DNA of 59,479 nt from Pseudomonas iridis. Lineage in GTDB: Bacteria > Pseudomonadota > Gammaproteobacteria > Pseudomonadales > Pseudomonadaceae. Location: assembly GCF_017980685.1 (NCBI RefSeq), contig NZ_JACXXO010000025.1, positions 1-59,479 of the forward strand, written 5' to 3'. Shown piece by piece: positions 1 through 9,258 of this stretch (its first letter is position 1; the number at the start of each line of letters is the position of its first letter). Under the pieces are notes generated by a model, which saw nothing but the letters and a program-made list of their open reading frames with translations, searched no databases and was not told the DNA's origin. Made by a program: the position numbers and the translations under genes.

Positions 1-178
1 CCACCGTGAGAGCGTCATTGTCTCTGACCAAGCCCTGAATATTTTCCAGTGCACGCTCCAGCTTAAGGGTGAGCGCTTCGAATTCGTTCTCATACATCCG
101 CAGCTGGTGCCGGCAGGTTTCGAGCGGTGTTGGGTTACCGAGCCAATCGTCGGTGTCTTCTATATAGAGGGGGTCCAC
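1..178 (-). CDS. Unrecognised protein, N-terminal part only, probably SOS-controlled
   Basis: Only the first 59 codons lie in the window; the gene runs off the left edge. The chosen start is GTG at 178-176, directly after an in-frame TAA at 190-188, so no longer frame is possible. The protein starts VDPLYIEDTDDWLGNP, is acidic, and from about residue 20 becomes a heptad-like helix (LRMYENEFEALTLKLERAL) suggesting a coiled coil. I do not recognise the family. A perfect LexA box lies 20 bp upstream, so induction after DNA damage is inferred. No upstream minus-strand gene is close, so it begins its own transcript. The remainder of the gene is needed before any function can be proposed. Confidence 0.6.
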   Translation of the reverse strand, partial: MDPLYIEDTDDWLGNPTPLETCRHQLRMYENEFEALTLKLERALENIQGLVRDNDALTV

Positions 179-197
179 GGTAGCGCCTTACTGAATA

Positions 198-213
198 CTG
201 TTTGCATATACAG
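198..213 (-). promoter_or_regulatory. LexA (SOS) box
   Basis: The 16 bases CTGTTTGCATATACAG fit the gamma-proteobacterial LexA consensus CTGT-N8-ACAG exactly, with an AT-rich centre. It ends 20 bp upstream of the GTG start of the minus-strand gene at the left edge, a position that would cover its promoter. No plus-strand gene starts nearby. Confidence 0.75.
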
Positions 214-309
214 TAATCGAGGCGCGTAGGGTGGGCGAGGGTGAGGCGACGAGCTGTAGCATCGGATGATAAGGTGACAGGCTGCGAGCAGTGGAACCCG
301 AGCCAGCGA

Positions 310-395
310 CGATTAATTAGTACACGGATCAGTACATCAGAGCGGAGCTGCTTGCACGGAAGGTAATGATGATTGGCGTTTTGTCGATTAATTAG
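310..395. repeat. 11-bp direct repeat pair flanking 64 bp
   Basis: The sequence CGATTAATTAG occurs at 310-320 and again at 385-395. It lies in a stretch (about 180-728) in which I see no convincing gene. Short direct repeats next to a tRNA-end-like sequence can be traces of site-specific integration, but 11 bp is short and could be chance. Confidence 0.3.
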
Positions 396-414
396 GTTCC
401 GGCTTCGGGCACCA
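395..414 (+). other. Possible decayed tRNA 3' end (attachment-site scar)
   Basis: The 20 bases GGTTCCGGCTTCGGGCACCA end in CACCA and resemble a shortened T-arm plus acceptor end of a phenylalanine-type tRNA (usually GGTTCGATTCC... then CTCCGGGCACCA). No D-arm or anticodon arm can be folded upstream, so there is no functional tRNA here. The orphan terminator that follows directly is where one would expect it behind a tRNA. This is inference from pattern only. Confidence 0.25.
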
Positions 415-422
415 TCTATATC

Positions 423-465
423 AAGGGCTTGCATGACATACCTCATGCAAGCCCTTACTTTTTTT
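423..465 (+). terminator. Strong Rho-independent terminator, orphan
   Basis: A perfect 14-bp stem (AAGGGCTTGCATGA at 423-436 paired with 443-456) with a 6-base loop is followed by AC and seven T residues. It reads on the plus strand, but no plus-strand gene lies upstream in the window, so it may belong to an unseen RNA or to a lost tRNA gene. The rest of 466-728 shows nothing I can support. Confidence 0.75.
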
Positions 466-728
466 CCGCAATCAAAAAATCTTTTCCGCAATTCCTGTCC
501 TTCTGTCACTTCGTAGGGGTTACCTTCATGCCCTTACGCGTCCGGATCCTGTTCTGTCATCCCCACAGATGCACGCCCCAACTGGTCTCGAGCTGCGTGG
601 ATGCTCTCTGTTGGCTCCTCTTCGCCCGTTGCCGCTTTCGCTCGTATCCCGCATTTGAAATTCTGCTTGCGGAATCCAGGCGCAACCGGCAGGTAACGTT
701 CATTCAGTGGAGCTCGGCGTTGTCCAAT

Positions 729-1034
729 TCATAATGGCGTGGTGAGCGAAAACGGAAGGCGCAGTTCTTCGACAGGCCCTGTATCCCGGCCGCACATTTC
801 GTCGTGCACGCATTGCTGCACCAGCACGCAAGGAAATGCAGGGACGGTCTGCAGCAAGTCACGCAGGTGGGTGATCGAACGCAGGTGCATCGGCTTGGTC
901 GCATCATCAAGCAAGGTGAACTGGCCGTGGTCCAGGCGGATCCGTGCCAGATAAAAACCGCCTTCCAGTGACAGCAGTTCCAGCTCGCGTATTTCGCTGT
1001 TGGCCGCGTGTTCGGTGAGGGTCTTCAGGTTCAT
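729..1034 (-). CDS. DUF6482 family protein
   Basis: A 101-residue soluble protein of a small family common in Pseudomonas. It begins MNLKTLTEHAANSEIRELEL and shows a compact beta-rich pattern (GGFYLARIRLDHGQFTLLDD) with no signal peptide or membrane segment. No biochemical function is established. The start is supported by AAGGAG 8 bases upstream. It is the last gene of a minus-strand unit after the SDR gene (14-nt gap) and DUF3833, and so is probably under the shared motif at 2353-2382. Confidence 0.75.
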   Translation of the reverse strand: MNLKTLTEHAANSEIRELELLSLEGGFYLARIRLDHGQFTLLDDATKPMHLRSITHLRDLLQTVPAFPCVLVQQCVHDEMCGRDTGPVEELRLPFSLTTPL

Positions 1035-1048
1035 GCTTCACTCCTTGC

Positions 1049-1759
1049 CTACCAGGGCAGGCGTTCTCCATCGTAAGCAAAGAAATGGCCGCTGTCGGCC
1101 GGCGTCAACTGGTCTATCAAGGTCATTAATTGGGCTGCGGCAACGTCTGCCGGCCGGGCACTGGAGGCTCCGCGGAAAGGTTGCGACAACCCCGAGACAA
1201 CCGTGCCTGGGTGCAGACTGAGCAAGCGGCTTTGCGGGCGAGTGCGCGCCAGTTCGATGGCGGCGGTCTTGATCAGCATGTTCAGTGCAGCCTTGGAGGC
1301 GCGATAGGCGTACCAGCCGCCCAAACGGTTGTCGCCAATGCTCCCGACCTTTGCCGAAAGCATCGCCATCGCTCCCATAGGATCGAGCAGCGGCAGAAAG
1401 TGGCGCAGCACCATTGCCGGCCCCAGCGCGTTCACTTGAAACACGGTCTGAAGCGCCTCTGACTCGATTGCACTGAGGCTTTTTTCCGGCTTGATCCCGT
1501 CGCGATGGAGCAGGCCGGCCGCGTGCACGATCAGTTGATACGGTGCTTCGGCTGCCAGCTCGGTGGCGGCGCTGGCAATCGTTTCGGGTCGTTCAAGGTC
1601 CAGCTCGGGAACGGTATGGCGCCCCAGCGCGCGAACCCCGGCACAGCACGGATCCTGTTCGAGCTGTTCGCAAAAAGCCGTGCCGAGGGTTCCGCTGGCG
1701 CCGATGACCAGCGCGCGATAACCATCGCCGAGCGAGGCCATGGTCAATACGCGATTCAT
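1049..1759 (-). CDS. SDR family NAD(P)-dependent oxidoreductase
   Basis: 236 residues, typical for a classical short-chain dehydrogenase/reductase. The nucleotide-binding glycine motif is GASGTLG at about residues 20-26 and the active-site pair is YAYRASK near residue 157, with a serine (MLSAKVGSIG) in the position of the catalytic Ser. The substrate cannot be told from sequence. Its ATG overlaps the stop of the DUF3833 gene by 4 bases (ATGA), so the two are translationally coupled. In Pseudomonas this gene type often sits beside folE and photolyase genes that respond to light, which is context, not proof. Confidence 0.85.
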   Translation of the reverse strand: MNRVLTMASLGDGYRALVIGASGTLGTAFCEQLEQDPCCAGVRALGRHTVPELDLERPETIASAATELAAEAPYQLIVHAAGLLHRDGIKPEKSLSAIESEALQTVFQVNALGPAMVLRHFLPLLDPMGAMAMLSAKVGSIGDNRLGGWYAYRASKAALNMLIKTAAIELARTRPQSRLLSLHPGTVVSGLSQPFRGASSARPADVAAAQLMTLIDQLTPADSGHFFAYDGERLPW

Positions 1760-2298
1760 TGGCTCGCTCCGGCGCCCTGGCGACGGAAGAACAGCGTCAC
1801 CTGGCCGACCTCTACCCCGAACTTAGACATAGTGGTGCGGTTGATCAACGTGTCCTCGTCCATCAGGTACATCCAGTCGTCCATGCTCATTTCGTAGGTC
1901 GAGTCGTCGACCGGCAGGTTCAGGCGATAACGCCAGTGCAGCGTGTTTCCAGCGATTTGGCCCTTGGCGACACCCACCACATCATGCGCGCGACCGCTCC
2001 AGCGTCCCTGGCCCTCGGGCGTGAGGGTCCAGACGCGGCGCTGGCGTGTGCCGTCGCTGTATTGGAAGCGCTCGTCGAGAATCAGGTTGTTGCCCTCGCG
2101 GCGGCTGACGATGTCGACCTCGAAGCGCTTGACAACCTCACCGCTGCGCTTCTGAAACATCCCCCAGGCTTTGACGGGCTGGCTGAAAAAATGCTCCAGA
2201 CTCAATGCCGGTTGCTGATCCGCATAACGGACGACATCCACATTGCTGCAACTCCCGACGCTGAGGGCCATTGCCAGTATCAGTAGAAATCGGGTCAT
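1756..2298 (-). CDS. DUF3833 lipoprotein
   Basis: 180 residues with an N-terminal signal MTRFLLILAMALSVGSCSN, in which VGSC is a lipobox, so the mature protein should be lipid-anchored to an envelope membrane. The body matches DUF3833 (for example KAWGMFQKRSGEV and a late DDWMYLMDEDTLINRTTMSKFG). Function is unknown. AGGGAG precedes the ATG. It is the first gene of the unit DUF3833-SDR-DUF6482, preceded by an inverted-repeat motif that is also found in front of folE. Confidence 0.85.
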   Translation of the reverse strand: MTRFLLILAMALSVGSCSNVDVVRYADQQPALSLEHFFSQPVKAWGMFQKRSGEVVKRFEVDIVSRREGNNLILDERFQYSDGTRQRRVWTLTPEGQGRWSGRAHDVVGVAKGQIAGNTLHWRYRLNLPVDDSTYEMSMDDWMYLMDEDTLINRTTMSKFGVEVGQVTLFFRRQGAGASQ

Positions 2299-2352
2299 TG
2301 CCTTACTCCCTGAAGTACAAAGTTGATGAGTGTGAAGTTTCGAACTATGGGC

Positions 2353-2382
2353 TTGTACAGTTGGCAGCCCCTGTATAGGTTT
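2353..2382 (-). promoter_or_regulatory. Inverted-repeat promoter motif, copy A (DUF3833 operon)
   Basis: Read on the minus strand it is AAACCTATACA, then 12 bases, then TGTACAA: two half-sites CTATACAG / CTGTACAA in inverted orientation. It lies about 55 bp upstream of the DUF3833 ATG and overlaps the folE stop codon. The same arrangement recurs at 2991-3021. The dyad is compatible with a MerR-type operator, perhaps of the light-responsive LitR/PplR class; that assignment is inference. Confidence 0.5.
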
Positions 2383-2938
2383 ATCGCCGTCCGATCAGTT
2401 GCAGAAACTCCTGCCGCGTCGTCGAACTATCACGGAAGGCGCCCAGCATTACGGAGGAAGTCATGACCGAATTCTGCTTCTCTACGCCGCGCATCATCAT
2501 GCACATGTGCCTGGCTTCAATGACCACCGCCACACCCGCGGCATCGGTGATCTGCTGGATGGCTTCAGCAATCTGCCGGGTGAGGTTTTCCTGGATCTGC
2601 AGGCGACGCGCGAACATATCAACCACTCGCGCGACCTTTGATAGTCCCAGCACCCTGCCGGTGGGGATGTAGGCCACATGCGCCTTACCGATAAAGGGCA
2701 GCATGTGGTGCTCACACAAGGAGTAAAGCTCGATGTCGCTGACGATCACCATTTCATCGCTCTGCGACTCGAACAAGGCCCCGTTGGTGACGTCTTCCAG
2801 GCTCAACGTGTAGCCATTGCACAGATACTGCATCGCTTTGGCGGCACGCTTGGGCGTGTCTAACAGCCCCTCGCGCTCGGGGTTTTCACCGACGCCGACG
2901 AGAATTTCACGGTAATGGCTGGCTAGTAGTGGGTTCAT
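2381..2938 (-). CDS. folE: GTP cyclohydrolase I, FolE
   Basis: 185 residues, the usual length. The enzyme converts GTP to 7,8-dihydroneopterin triphosphate, the first step of folate and pterin synthesis. The zinc ligands are visible as Cys75 and His78 in SLCEHHMLPF and Cys146 in HMCMMMRG; the active-site stretch RGVEKQNS follows. I chose the ATG at 2938 because family similarity begins at NPLLASHYREILVG; the frame is open further upstream but without similarity. A bipartite motif shared with the next operon lies about 55-80 bp upstream. Pseudomonas carries several folE paralogues; this copy is of the type found near light- or stress-induced genes. Confidence 0.95.
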   Translation of the reverse strand: MNPLLASHYREILVGVGENPEREGLLDTPKRAAKAMQYLCNGYTLSLEDVTNGALFESQSDEMVIVSDIELYSLCEHHMLPFIGKAHVAYIPTGRVLGLSKVARVVDMFARRLQIQENLTRQIAEAIQQITDAAGVAVVIEARHMCMMMRGVEKQNSVMTSSVMLGAFRDSSTTRQEFLQLIGRR

Positions 2939-2990
2939 TGAAGTTTCTCGTGGCGTTGGTATGCGTGAGGGCCAATCCATAGCTATAGAG

Positions 2991-3021
2991 TTGTACGCGG
3001 CCAAGTGCTTTGTATAGGTTT
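2991..3021 (-). promoter_or_regulatory. Inverted-repeat promoter motif, copy B (folE)
   Basis: On the minus strand: AAAACCTATACA, then a spacer, then CGTACAAC. It repeats the 11-mer AAACCTATACA of copy A, with the second half-site one base further away (20 instead of 19 between half-site starts). It begins 53 bp upstream of the folE start. Confidence 0.5.
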
Positions 3022-3353
3022 TATTCAAGATAGGCTGAAAAAAATCATCTGACAATGAATCGGCAATCTTTTTGTGCAGATGCGAAAACCTCACATCGCA
3101 GATGTGTGAGGTTGCTCGGATAGCTCCTCGGAAGCCAATGCCACGACGTGCACTTCCAACCCGGGATGGGAAACACTTACATGGCAGCGCCGCCACCCAT
3201 CGCGGTATCGGCGGCGAAACTGAGTTCAGTGTTAATGCTCAAATGGGTGAAGCAGGCGAAAGCAACGCGTTTGACGAACGCGTGAATGATGCAATTCCTT
3301 GATTCTTCGCCCCGTCGAATGAGAGGCGATGGATTTACGCAGAAGAGACACGA
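3022..3353. other. Stretch without a supported gene
   Basis: Between the folE promoter motif and the terminator at 3354 I see no gene I would defend. A plus-strand frame at 3181-3285 (MAAPPPIAVSAAKL...) and the opposite minus-strand frame both read smoothly for about 35 codons, but neither has a ribosome binding site. Confidence 0.4.
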
Positions 3354-3382
3354 AAAAAGGGCCGAGAGAATCGGCCCTTTTT
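3354..3382 (-). terminator. Rho-independent terminator (bidirectional shape)
   Basis: A perfect 12-bp stem AAAAAGGGCCGA / TCGGCCCTTTTT with loop GAGAA, flanked by A and T runs on both sides. It lies 9 bases behind the stop of the minus-strand gene at 3391. Confidence 0.85.
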
Positions 3383-3390
3383 ATGCTGTC

Positions 3391-3675
3391 CTAAACAAAG
3401 GCTTGTCCGCTAAAGCCGCGGGGCAAGCGCTGAAGTCCGGCCATCGTCGTCAGCCGTTCAATCCATTCGGCGCGCCAGTTGGTTGGGCCGTGTGAGGTTT
3501 TTGCTTTTCGCGCGGTGCGGCGGGCCGCATTGCGCTGGTCTTTTCTTGCTTGTTTGAAGGCATCGGTATTGCGGCAACTGCGGCACTTCACGCGATTGAG
3601 TTCTTTGCTCGCGCTTAGTTGTTCGCCTTTGTGACCACAAGCCAGATGCCCGTCGACGTTGAAATGGATGACCAT
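3391..3675 (-). CDS. Small zinc-ribbon-like protein, function unknown
   Basis: 94 residues, strongly basic in the middle (FKQARKDQRNAARRTARKAK). Two cysteine pairs, ACGH near residue 13 and CRSC near residue 32, look like one small zinc-binding knuckle; this is inference from spacing. The ATG at 3675 is chosen because AAGGAG stands 7 bases upstream. A strong terminator follows the stop, so it is a single-gene unit. I do not recognise a named family. Confidence 0.65.
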   Translation of the reverse strand: MVIHFNVDGHLACGHKGEQLSASKELNRVKCRSCRNTDAFKQARKDQRNAARRTARKAKTSHGPTNWRAEWIERLTTMAGLQRLPRGFSGQAFV

Positions 3676-3748
3676 GAAATGTCTCCTTCGTGACGTGTAT
3701 AAATTTTGACCATTTGAATACAACGACGTTCGGGGAGGTTTTCGACAG

Positions 3749-3777
3749 GAAAAAAAACACCCGCATGCGGGCGGGTG
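3749..3777 (-). terminator. Rho-independent terminator
   Basis: On the minus strand a 7-bp stem CACCCGC / GCGGGTG with loop CCGCAT is followed by at least seven T residues. It most likely ends the transcript of the gene at 3948-4178. Confidence 0.75.
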
Positions 3778-3947
3778 AGAGGGGGTGTTTCTAAAGGAGT
3801 AACTCTACTGTAGGCCAGCAGATGTGATGGTTATGTGAAAAGACCCACGCCAATTCACAATCCAGATAAAAAGCGCCCAGGCAGGATTTCGGTGACATTT
3901 TTGCCACCGCTGGTGAGGCTCAGATGATTACCGCGCAAAACCCGTTG

Positions 3948-4178
3948 TCATCTGAATCGAGGCAGTGGCCGATCAATAGGCTTGAGCGCCGACAGTGAGT
4001 TGCGGATCAGCGGAGTATCTTTTTCGATGTCATTCAGGCGATCGCGGATGCGCAGGGCTGTCGGGTGCCCGCCCTGGTGATCGACCCAGTCGGCTATCTC
4101 TTTGCAAGCGGCCGCGAGGCGCGCCTGCCGGGCGTCGAGCAGGGTGAGGAGGGTGGTGATGGACTCTTTTTCGGACAT
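3948..4178 (-). CDS. Small hypothetical protein
   Basis: 76 residues starting MSEKESITTLLTLLDARQ. The start at 4178 is supported by GGAGGTG 5 bases upstream. The sequence is mostly helical and soluble, with charged heptads and no signal peptide. I do not recognise a family. It sits between two terminators (3749-3777 and 4213-4240), so it appears to be monocistronic. Confidence 0.65.
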   Translation of the reverse strand: MSEKESITTLLTLLDARQARLAAACKEIADWVDHQGGHPTALRIRDRLNDIEKDTPLIRNSLSALKPIDRPLPRFR

Positions 4179-4212
4179 GAAACACCTCCGTACGTTGAAA
4201 CCGCTGAACAGC

Positions 4213-4240
4213 AGCAAAAAGCCCGCGAGTTGCGAGCTTT
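4213..4240 (-). terminator. Rho-independent terminator
   Basis: Minus-strand stem AAAGCTCGC / GCGGGCTTT (one T-G wobble) with loop AACTC and a trailing TTTGC. It lies 60 bases behind the gene at 4300-4530. Confidence 0.6.
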
Positions 4241-4299
4241 CTGCCGATGGGGCGCTGCTCCTTCAGCTGGTTTCAGTATAGACCCGCTGCTGATCGGCA

Positions 4300-4530
4300 T
4301 CAGCTTGATAACTGTCGGGCCGGTGTGGATGAACTGACTGCGTTGAGACGCTTGCATTCTTCTCGGGCGTCCTCTTCCACGTCATAGCCATCGCCAATGA
4401 AACCGCCAGTGCGGCTATCGCAGATGCGAAACCAGCTTTTGGCTTCTGCAGGATCATGCTGGCTATCAGTGGCGCGTCGCCCGTGAATGATGATCTTGTT
4501 GCAACGCTTCACGATGAAAATGTCTTCCAT
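4300..4530 (-). CDS. Small hypothetical protein
   Basis: 76 residues starting MEDIFIVKRCNKIIIHGRRA. The frame is open further upstream, but similarity to a compact beta-rich small protein (SWFRICDSRTGGFIGDGYDVEEDAREECK) makes the inner ATG more natural; the ribosome site there is weak (GGTGA). It follows the ABC-F gene on the same strand with a 71-nt gap and may be co-transcribed. Function unknown. Confidence 0.5.
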   Translation of the reverse strand: MEDIFIVKRCNKIIIHGRRATDSQHDPAEAKSWFRICDSRTGGFIGDGYDVEEDAREECKRLNAVSSSTPARQLSS

Positions 4531-4601
4531 GGCGTCACCGCAGTTGATTCGTGTCACATCAACTATAGAAGCCTTAAGCAATTGTGCAAAAAACAACCAG
4601 G

Positions 4602-6239
<1,638 letters not shown>

Positions 6240-6384
6240 CGGCACCTCCATAAAATGTCGTGAAAACTGACAAGCGCTAATCAGCGGCAAGTCGCGATTA
6301 CATTTTTAGAAGGCCGGGTTGTTCACGTTTGCGATCATCCTGAGGACGGAAAGGTGGCTAGCCTAAAGGAGGGTGCGCAGTCGA

Positions 6385-7422
6385 TCAAGGGGCGACTGCC
6401 ATCTCGCTCATGCGTTCGAGAAACATCGCCAGCGCCACTTCTTCGGTGCGCAGCCCCTTGCGTACGCGTGGGCGCGGCAATTCGGCAAGCGCGCCTAGCA
6501 TGAAATTTTCCACCACGGCCGGGTGGATGTAGCACTTGCGGCACACTGCTGGCGTGTTGCCCAACTGTTTGGCGACGCCTTTGACCATGTCCACTACATG
6601 CCGTTTAGCTTCGGTTTCTGATTCATGTTTAAGCTCGCGCAGCACGGACAAGGCCAAGGCGCTGCCGGCCCAGGTGCGGTAGTCCTTGGCGGTGAAGTCT
6701 GCGCCGGTCAGGGTTTTCAGGTAGGTGTTGACGTCGGAAGAGCTGATGGTGTGCCGTTCGCCATGTTCATCCAGATACTGAAACAGGTTCTGCCCGGGGA
6801 TTTCCAGGCAGCGTTTGATGACCCGCGCCAGGCGTCGATCCTTCACGGTGATCTGGTGTTCTATGCCGCTCTTGCCCCGAAACTGGAACAGGATCGCACT
6901 GCCGTTGACCTCGACATGCCGGCTGCGCAGGGTGGTCAGACCGTAGGAGCGATTATCCCGCGCGTATTGCGTATTGCCGACTCGAATCAGCGTTGCGTCG
7001 AGCAAGGTGATCACCGTGGCCATGACCTTGTCGCGACTGAAGCCCGGTGCAGCCAACAGTGCTTCCAGTTGTTTGCGTAACTTCGGCAATGCCTGGCCGA
7101 ACTCGCGCAGCCGCGAATACTTGTCGGCATCACGCACCTCACGCCAGCGCGCGTGATATCGGTATTGCTTGCGGCCACGGGCATCGCGGCCGGTGGCTTG
7201 AAGATGACCGCTCGGGTCGGGGCAGATCCACACGTCGGTGTAGGCCGGTGGCACGGCGAGGGCGTTGATGCGTTTGATCTCATCCGCATCGGTAATGCGT
7301 TGGCCCGACGGTTCGAAATAACTGAACTTGCCGCGCAGTTTTTTGCGGGTGATGCCGGGCTGTGTGTCATCGACGTAATGCAGGTCGGATGGCAGTTCAT
7401 CGATCAGCTCGGTGTCGGGCAT
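6385..7422 (-). CDS. DNA topoisomerase IB
   Basis: 345 residues, matching the poxvirus-like bacterial type IB topoisomerases that relax supercoils through a 3'-phosphotyrosyl intermediate. Visible active-site parts are the arginine stretch RSYGLTTLRSRHV, the lysine loop FRGKSGIEH, KDYRTWAGS, and the likely catalytic tyrosine in CRKCYIHP about 50 residues before the C-terminus. The ATG at 7422 has GAAGGAAG upstream. It ends 145 bases from the ABC-F start. Such enzymes are accessory in Pseudomonas, alongside gyrase and topoisomerase I. Confidence 0.92.
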   Translation of the reverse strand: MPDTELIDELPSDLHYVDDTQPGITRKKLRGKFSYFEPSGQRITDADEIKRINALAVPPAYTDVWICPDPSGHLQATGRDARGRKQYRYHARWREVRDADKYSRLREFGQALPKLRKQLEALLAAPGFSRDKVMATVITLLDATLIRVGNTQYARDNRSYGLTTLRSRHVEVNGSAILFQFRGKSGIEHQITVKDRRLARVIKRCLEIPGQNLFQYLDEHGERHTISSSDVNTYLKTLTGADFTAKDYRTWAGSALALSVLRELKHESETEAKRHVVDMVKGVAKQLGNTPAVCRKCYIHPAVVENFMLGALAELPRPRVRKGLRTEEVALAMFLERMSEMAVAP

Positions 7423-7494
7423 GGCGGCTTCCTTCGGTGGCGCAGTGGTCGTTAAAACCATTGACCGCACGCCGAAGCCGTCGTGCCGAATGAT

Positions 7495-8574
7495 TTACGC
7501 GAGCACCGCGACTGCCTTTATTTGCGCCCACAACTGCAGGCCAGGACGCACGCCCAATTGATCGCGGGAGAACCTGGTAATGCGCGCCAGCAACGGCGTG
7601 CCGCCCGCGTCGAGACGAATCAACACATGCGCAGCATTGTCCGCGGCCTGCTCACTGATGACGGTGACCGGCAGGCGATTGAGGATGCTGCTGGATTCGC
7701 TGTTTTGAAGGGTCAGGCTGATGTCGCGCGCATGTACCTTGCAACGCAAGGTCTGGCCCACCGCCATTGGCGCATGCGTTACGCGGATGCTCATTTCGGT
7801 GGCCGGCAACTGCAGGCTCAGCAGCTGATACTCGGCGTCGTAGGCGCAGACCTGACCTTCGATGATCACGCCTGCGTCATCGCCCATGGCCATCGGCAAG
7901 TCCAGACGGGCCAGGGTTTCACCAATCGGCCCGCTGGCCAGGGCCTTGCCGTCGCTGAGCAGCACCAGATGATCGGCCAGGCGCGCGACTTCGTCCTGCG
8001 CATGGCTGACGTACAACAGCGGTATATCCAGCTCATCATGCAAGCGTTGCAGGTAGGGCAGGATTTCGTTTTTGCGCTGACTGTCGAGTGCTGCCAGTGG
8101 CTCGTCCATCAGCAGCAGTTTCGGGCTGGTCAGCAGCGCACGGGCGATGCCGACACGCTGACGCTCGCCACCCGAGAGATGCTGCGGATGACGCTCAAGC
8201 AAATGACCGATGCCGAGCAATTCAGTGGCATGCGTCATGTCGACCCGGCGCTGGGACTTGGCAATACGTTTGAGGCCGAACTCAAGGTTGGCCAACACTG
8301 ACAGATGCGGAAACAGGCTGGCCTCTTGAAACACATAACCCACCGCGCGTTTGTGCGGCGGGACGAAAACACCGTTGTCGCTGTCCTGCCAAACCTCGTC
8401 GTTGACCCGAATAAAGCCTTGCTCTGCGCGTTCAAGCCCGGCGATACAGCGCAGGCACGTGGTTTTGCCCGACCCGGAATGGCCGAACAGCGCGCTGACG
8501 CCGCGGCCCGGCAAGTGCAGATCGACATCCAGACTGAAGCCTGAATAGGCCATTTTCAAACGTGCATCAATCAT
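7495..8574 (-). CDS. modC: Molybdate ABC transporter ATP-binding protein ModC
   Basis: 359 residues. The N-terminal ABC domain has Walker A GHSGSGKTT, signature LSGGERQRVGIARAL and Walker B LLLMDEPLAALD; the C-terminal third is the MOP/TOBE molybdate-binding domain. It powers molybdate import through ModB. The gene starts 3 nt after the modB stop and is last in modABC, under the ModE site at 10099-10126. Confidence 0.96.
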   Translation of the reverse strand: MIDARLKMAYSGFSLDVDLHLPGRGVSALFGHSGSGKTTCLRCIAGLERAEQGFIRVNDEVWQDSDNGVFVPPHKRAVGYVFQEASLFPHLSVLANLEFGLKRIAKSQRRVDMTHATELLGIGHLLERHPQHLSGGERQRVGIARALLTSPKLLLMDEPLAALDSQRKNEILPYLQRLHDELDIPLLYVSHAQDEVARLADHLVLLSDGKALASGPIGETLARLDLPMAMGDDAGVIIEGQVCAYDAEYQLLSLQLPATEMSIRVTHAPMAVGQTLRCKVHARDISLTLQNSESSSILNRLPVTVISEQAADNAAHVLIRLDAGGTPLLARITRFSRDQLGVRPGLQLWAQIKAVAVLA

Positions 8575-8577
8575 CGA

Positions 8578-9258
8578 TCAGCTCCAGCCCGCGCGCGTCT
8601 TGCGGCTGGAGTACAGCGCAAGTAACACCACAAACGAAAACACCAGCATCGCGCCAGCCAGCCAGTGGGCCTGTGCGTATTCCATCGCTTCAACGTGATC
8701 GTAGATTTGCACCGAGACCACGCGGGTCTTGTCGGGGATATTGCCGCCAATCATCAGCACGACGCCGAACTCGCCGACGGTATGGGCGAACCCGAGGATG
8801 GCCGCCGTGATGAAACCGGGGCGGGCCAGCGGCAGGACCACGCTGAAAAAGGTGTCCCACGGATTGGCGCGCAATGTTGCGGCCACTTCCAGCGGACGGG
8901 TACCGATTGCCGAAAACGCGTTTTGCAACGGTTGCACCACGAACGGCATGGAATAGATTACGGAGCCAATCACCAGCCCGGTGAAACTGAACGTCAGAGT
9001 GCCGAGCCCCAGCCATTGGGTGAACTGGCCGAGAAAACCGTGTGGCCCCATCATCAGCAACAGATAAAAACCGATGACGGTCGGCGGCAGCACGAGGGGC
9101 AGGGCGACGATCGCCCCAACCGGGCCGCGCAACCATGAGCGGGTGCGCGACAACCACAGCGCAATCGGCGTGCCGATAACCAACAGGATCGCGGTGGTCA
9201 GCGATGCCAGTTTCAGGGTCAGCCAGATCGCCGCGAAATCGGCACTCGTCAGCGACAT
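8578..9258 (-). CDS. modB: Molybdate ABC transporter permease ModB
   Basis: 226 residues with about five or six hydrophobic helices and the permease EAA-type loop (EVAATLRANPWDTFFSVVLPLARPG). It forms the inner-membrane channel for molybdate. Its ATG follows the modA stop codon directly (TAAATG), so translation is coupled. Confidence 0.96.
   Translation of the reverse strand: MSLTSADFAAIWLTLKLASLTTAILLVIGTPIALWLSRTRSWLRGPVGAIVALPLVLPPTVIGFYLLLMMGPHGFLGQFTQWLGLGTLTFSFTGLVIGSVIYSMPFVVQPLQNAFSAIGTRPLEVAATLRANPWDTFFSVVLPLARPGFITAAILGFAHTVGEFGVVLMIGGNIPDKTRVVSVQIYDHVEAMEYAQAHWLAGAMLVFSFVVLLALYSSRKTRAGWS

Noticed and set aside
135..734. Two overlapping open frames of about 100 to 124 codons on opposite strands
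   Set aside because: Neither has a ribosome site or a protein-like composition, and one crosses the LexA box and the start of the left-edge gene. The region is better read as non-coding.
3072..3302. A plus-strand frame of 76 codons and smooth-reading frames on the other strand
   Set aside because: No ribosome binding site, no recognisable family, and it overlaps the folE upstream region. It may be an accident of composition.
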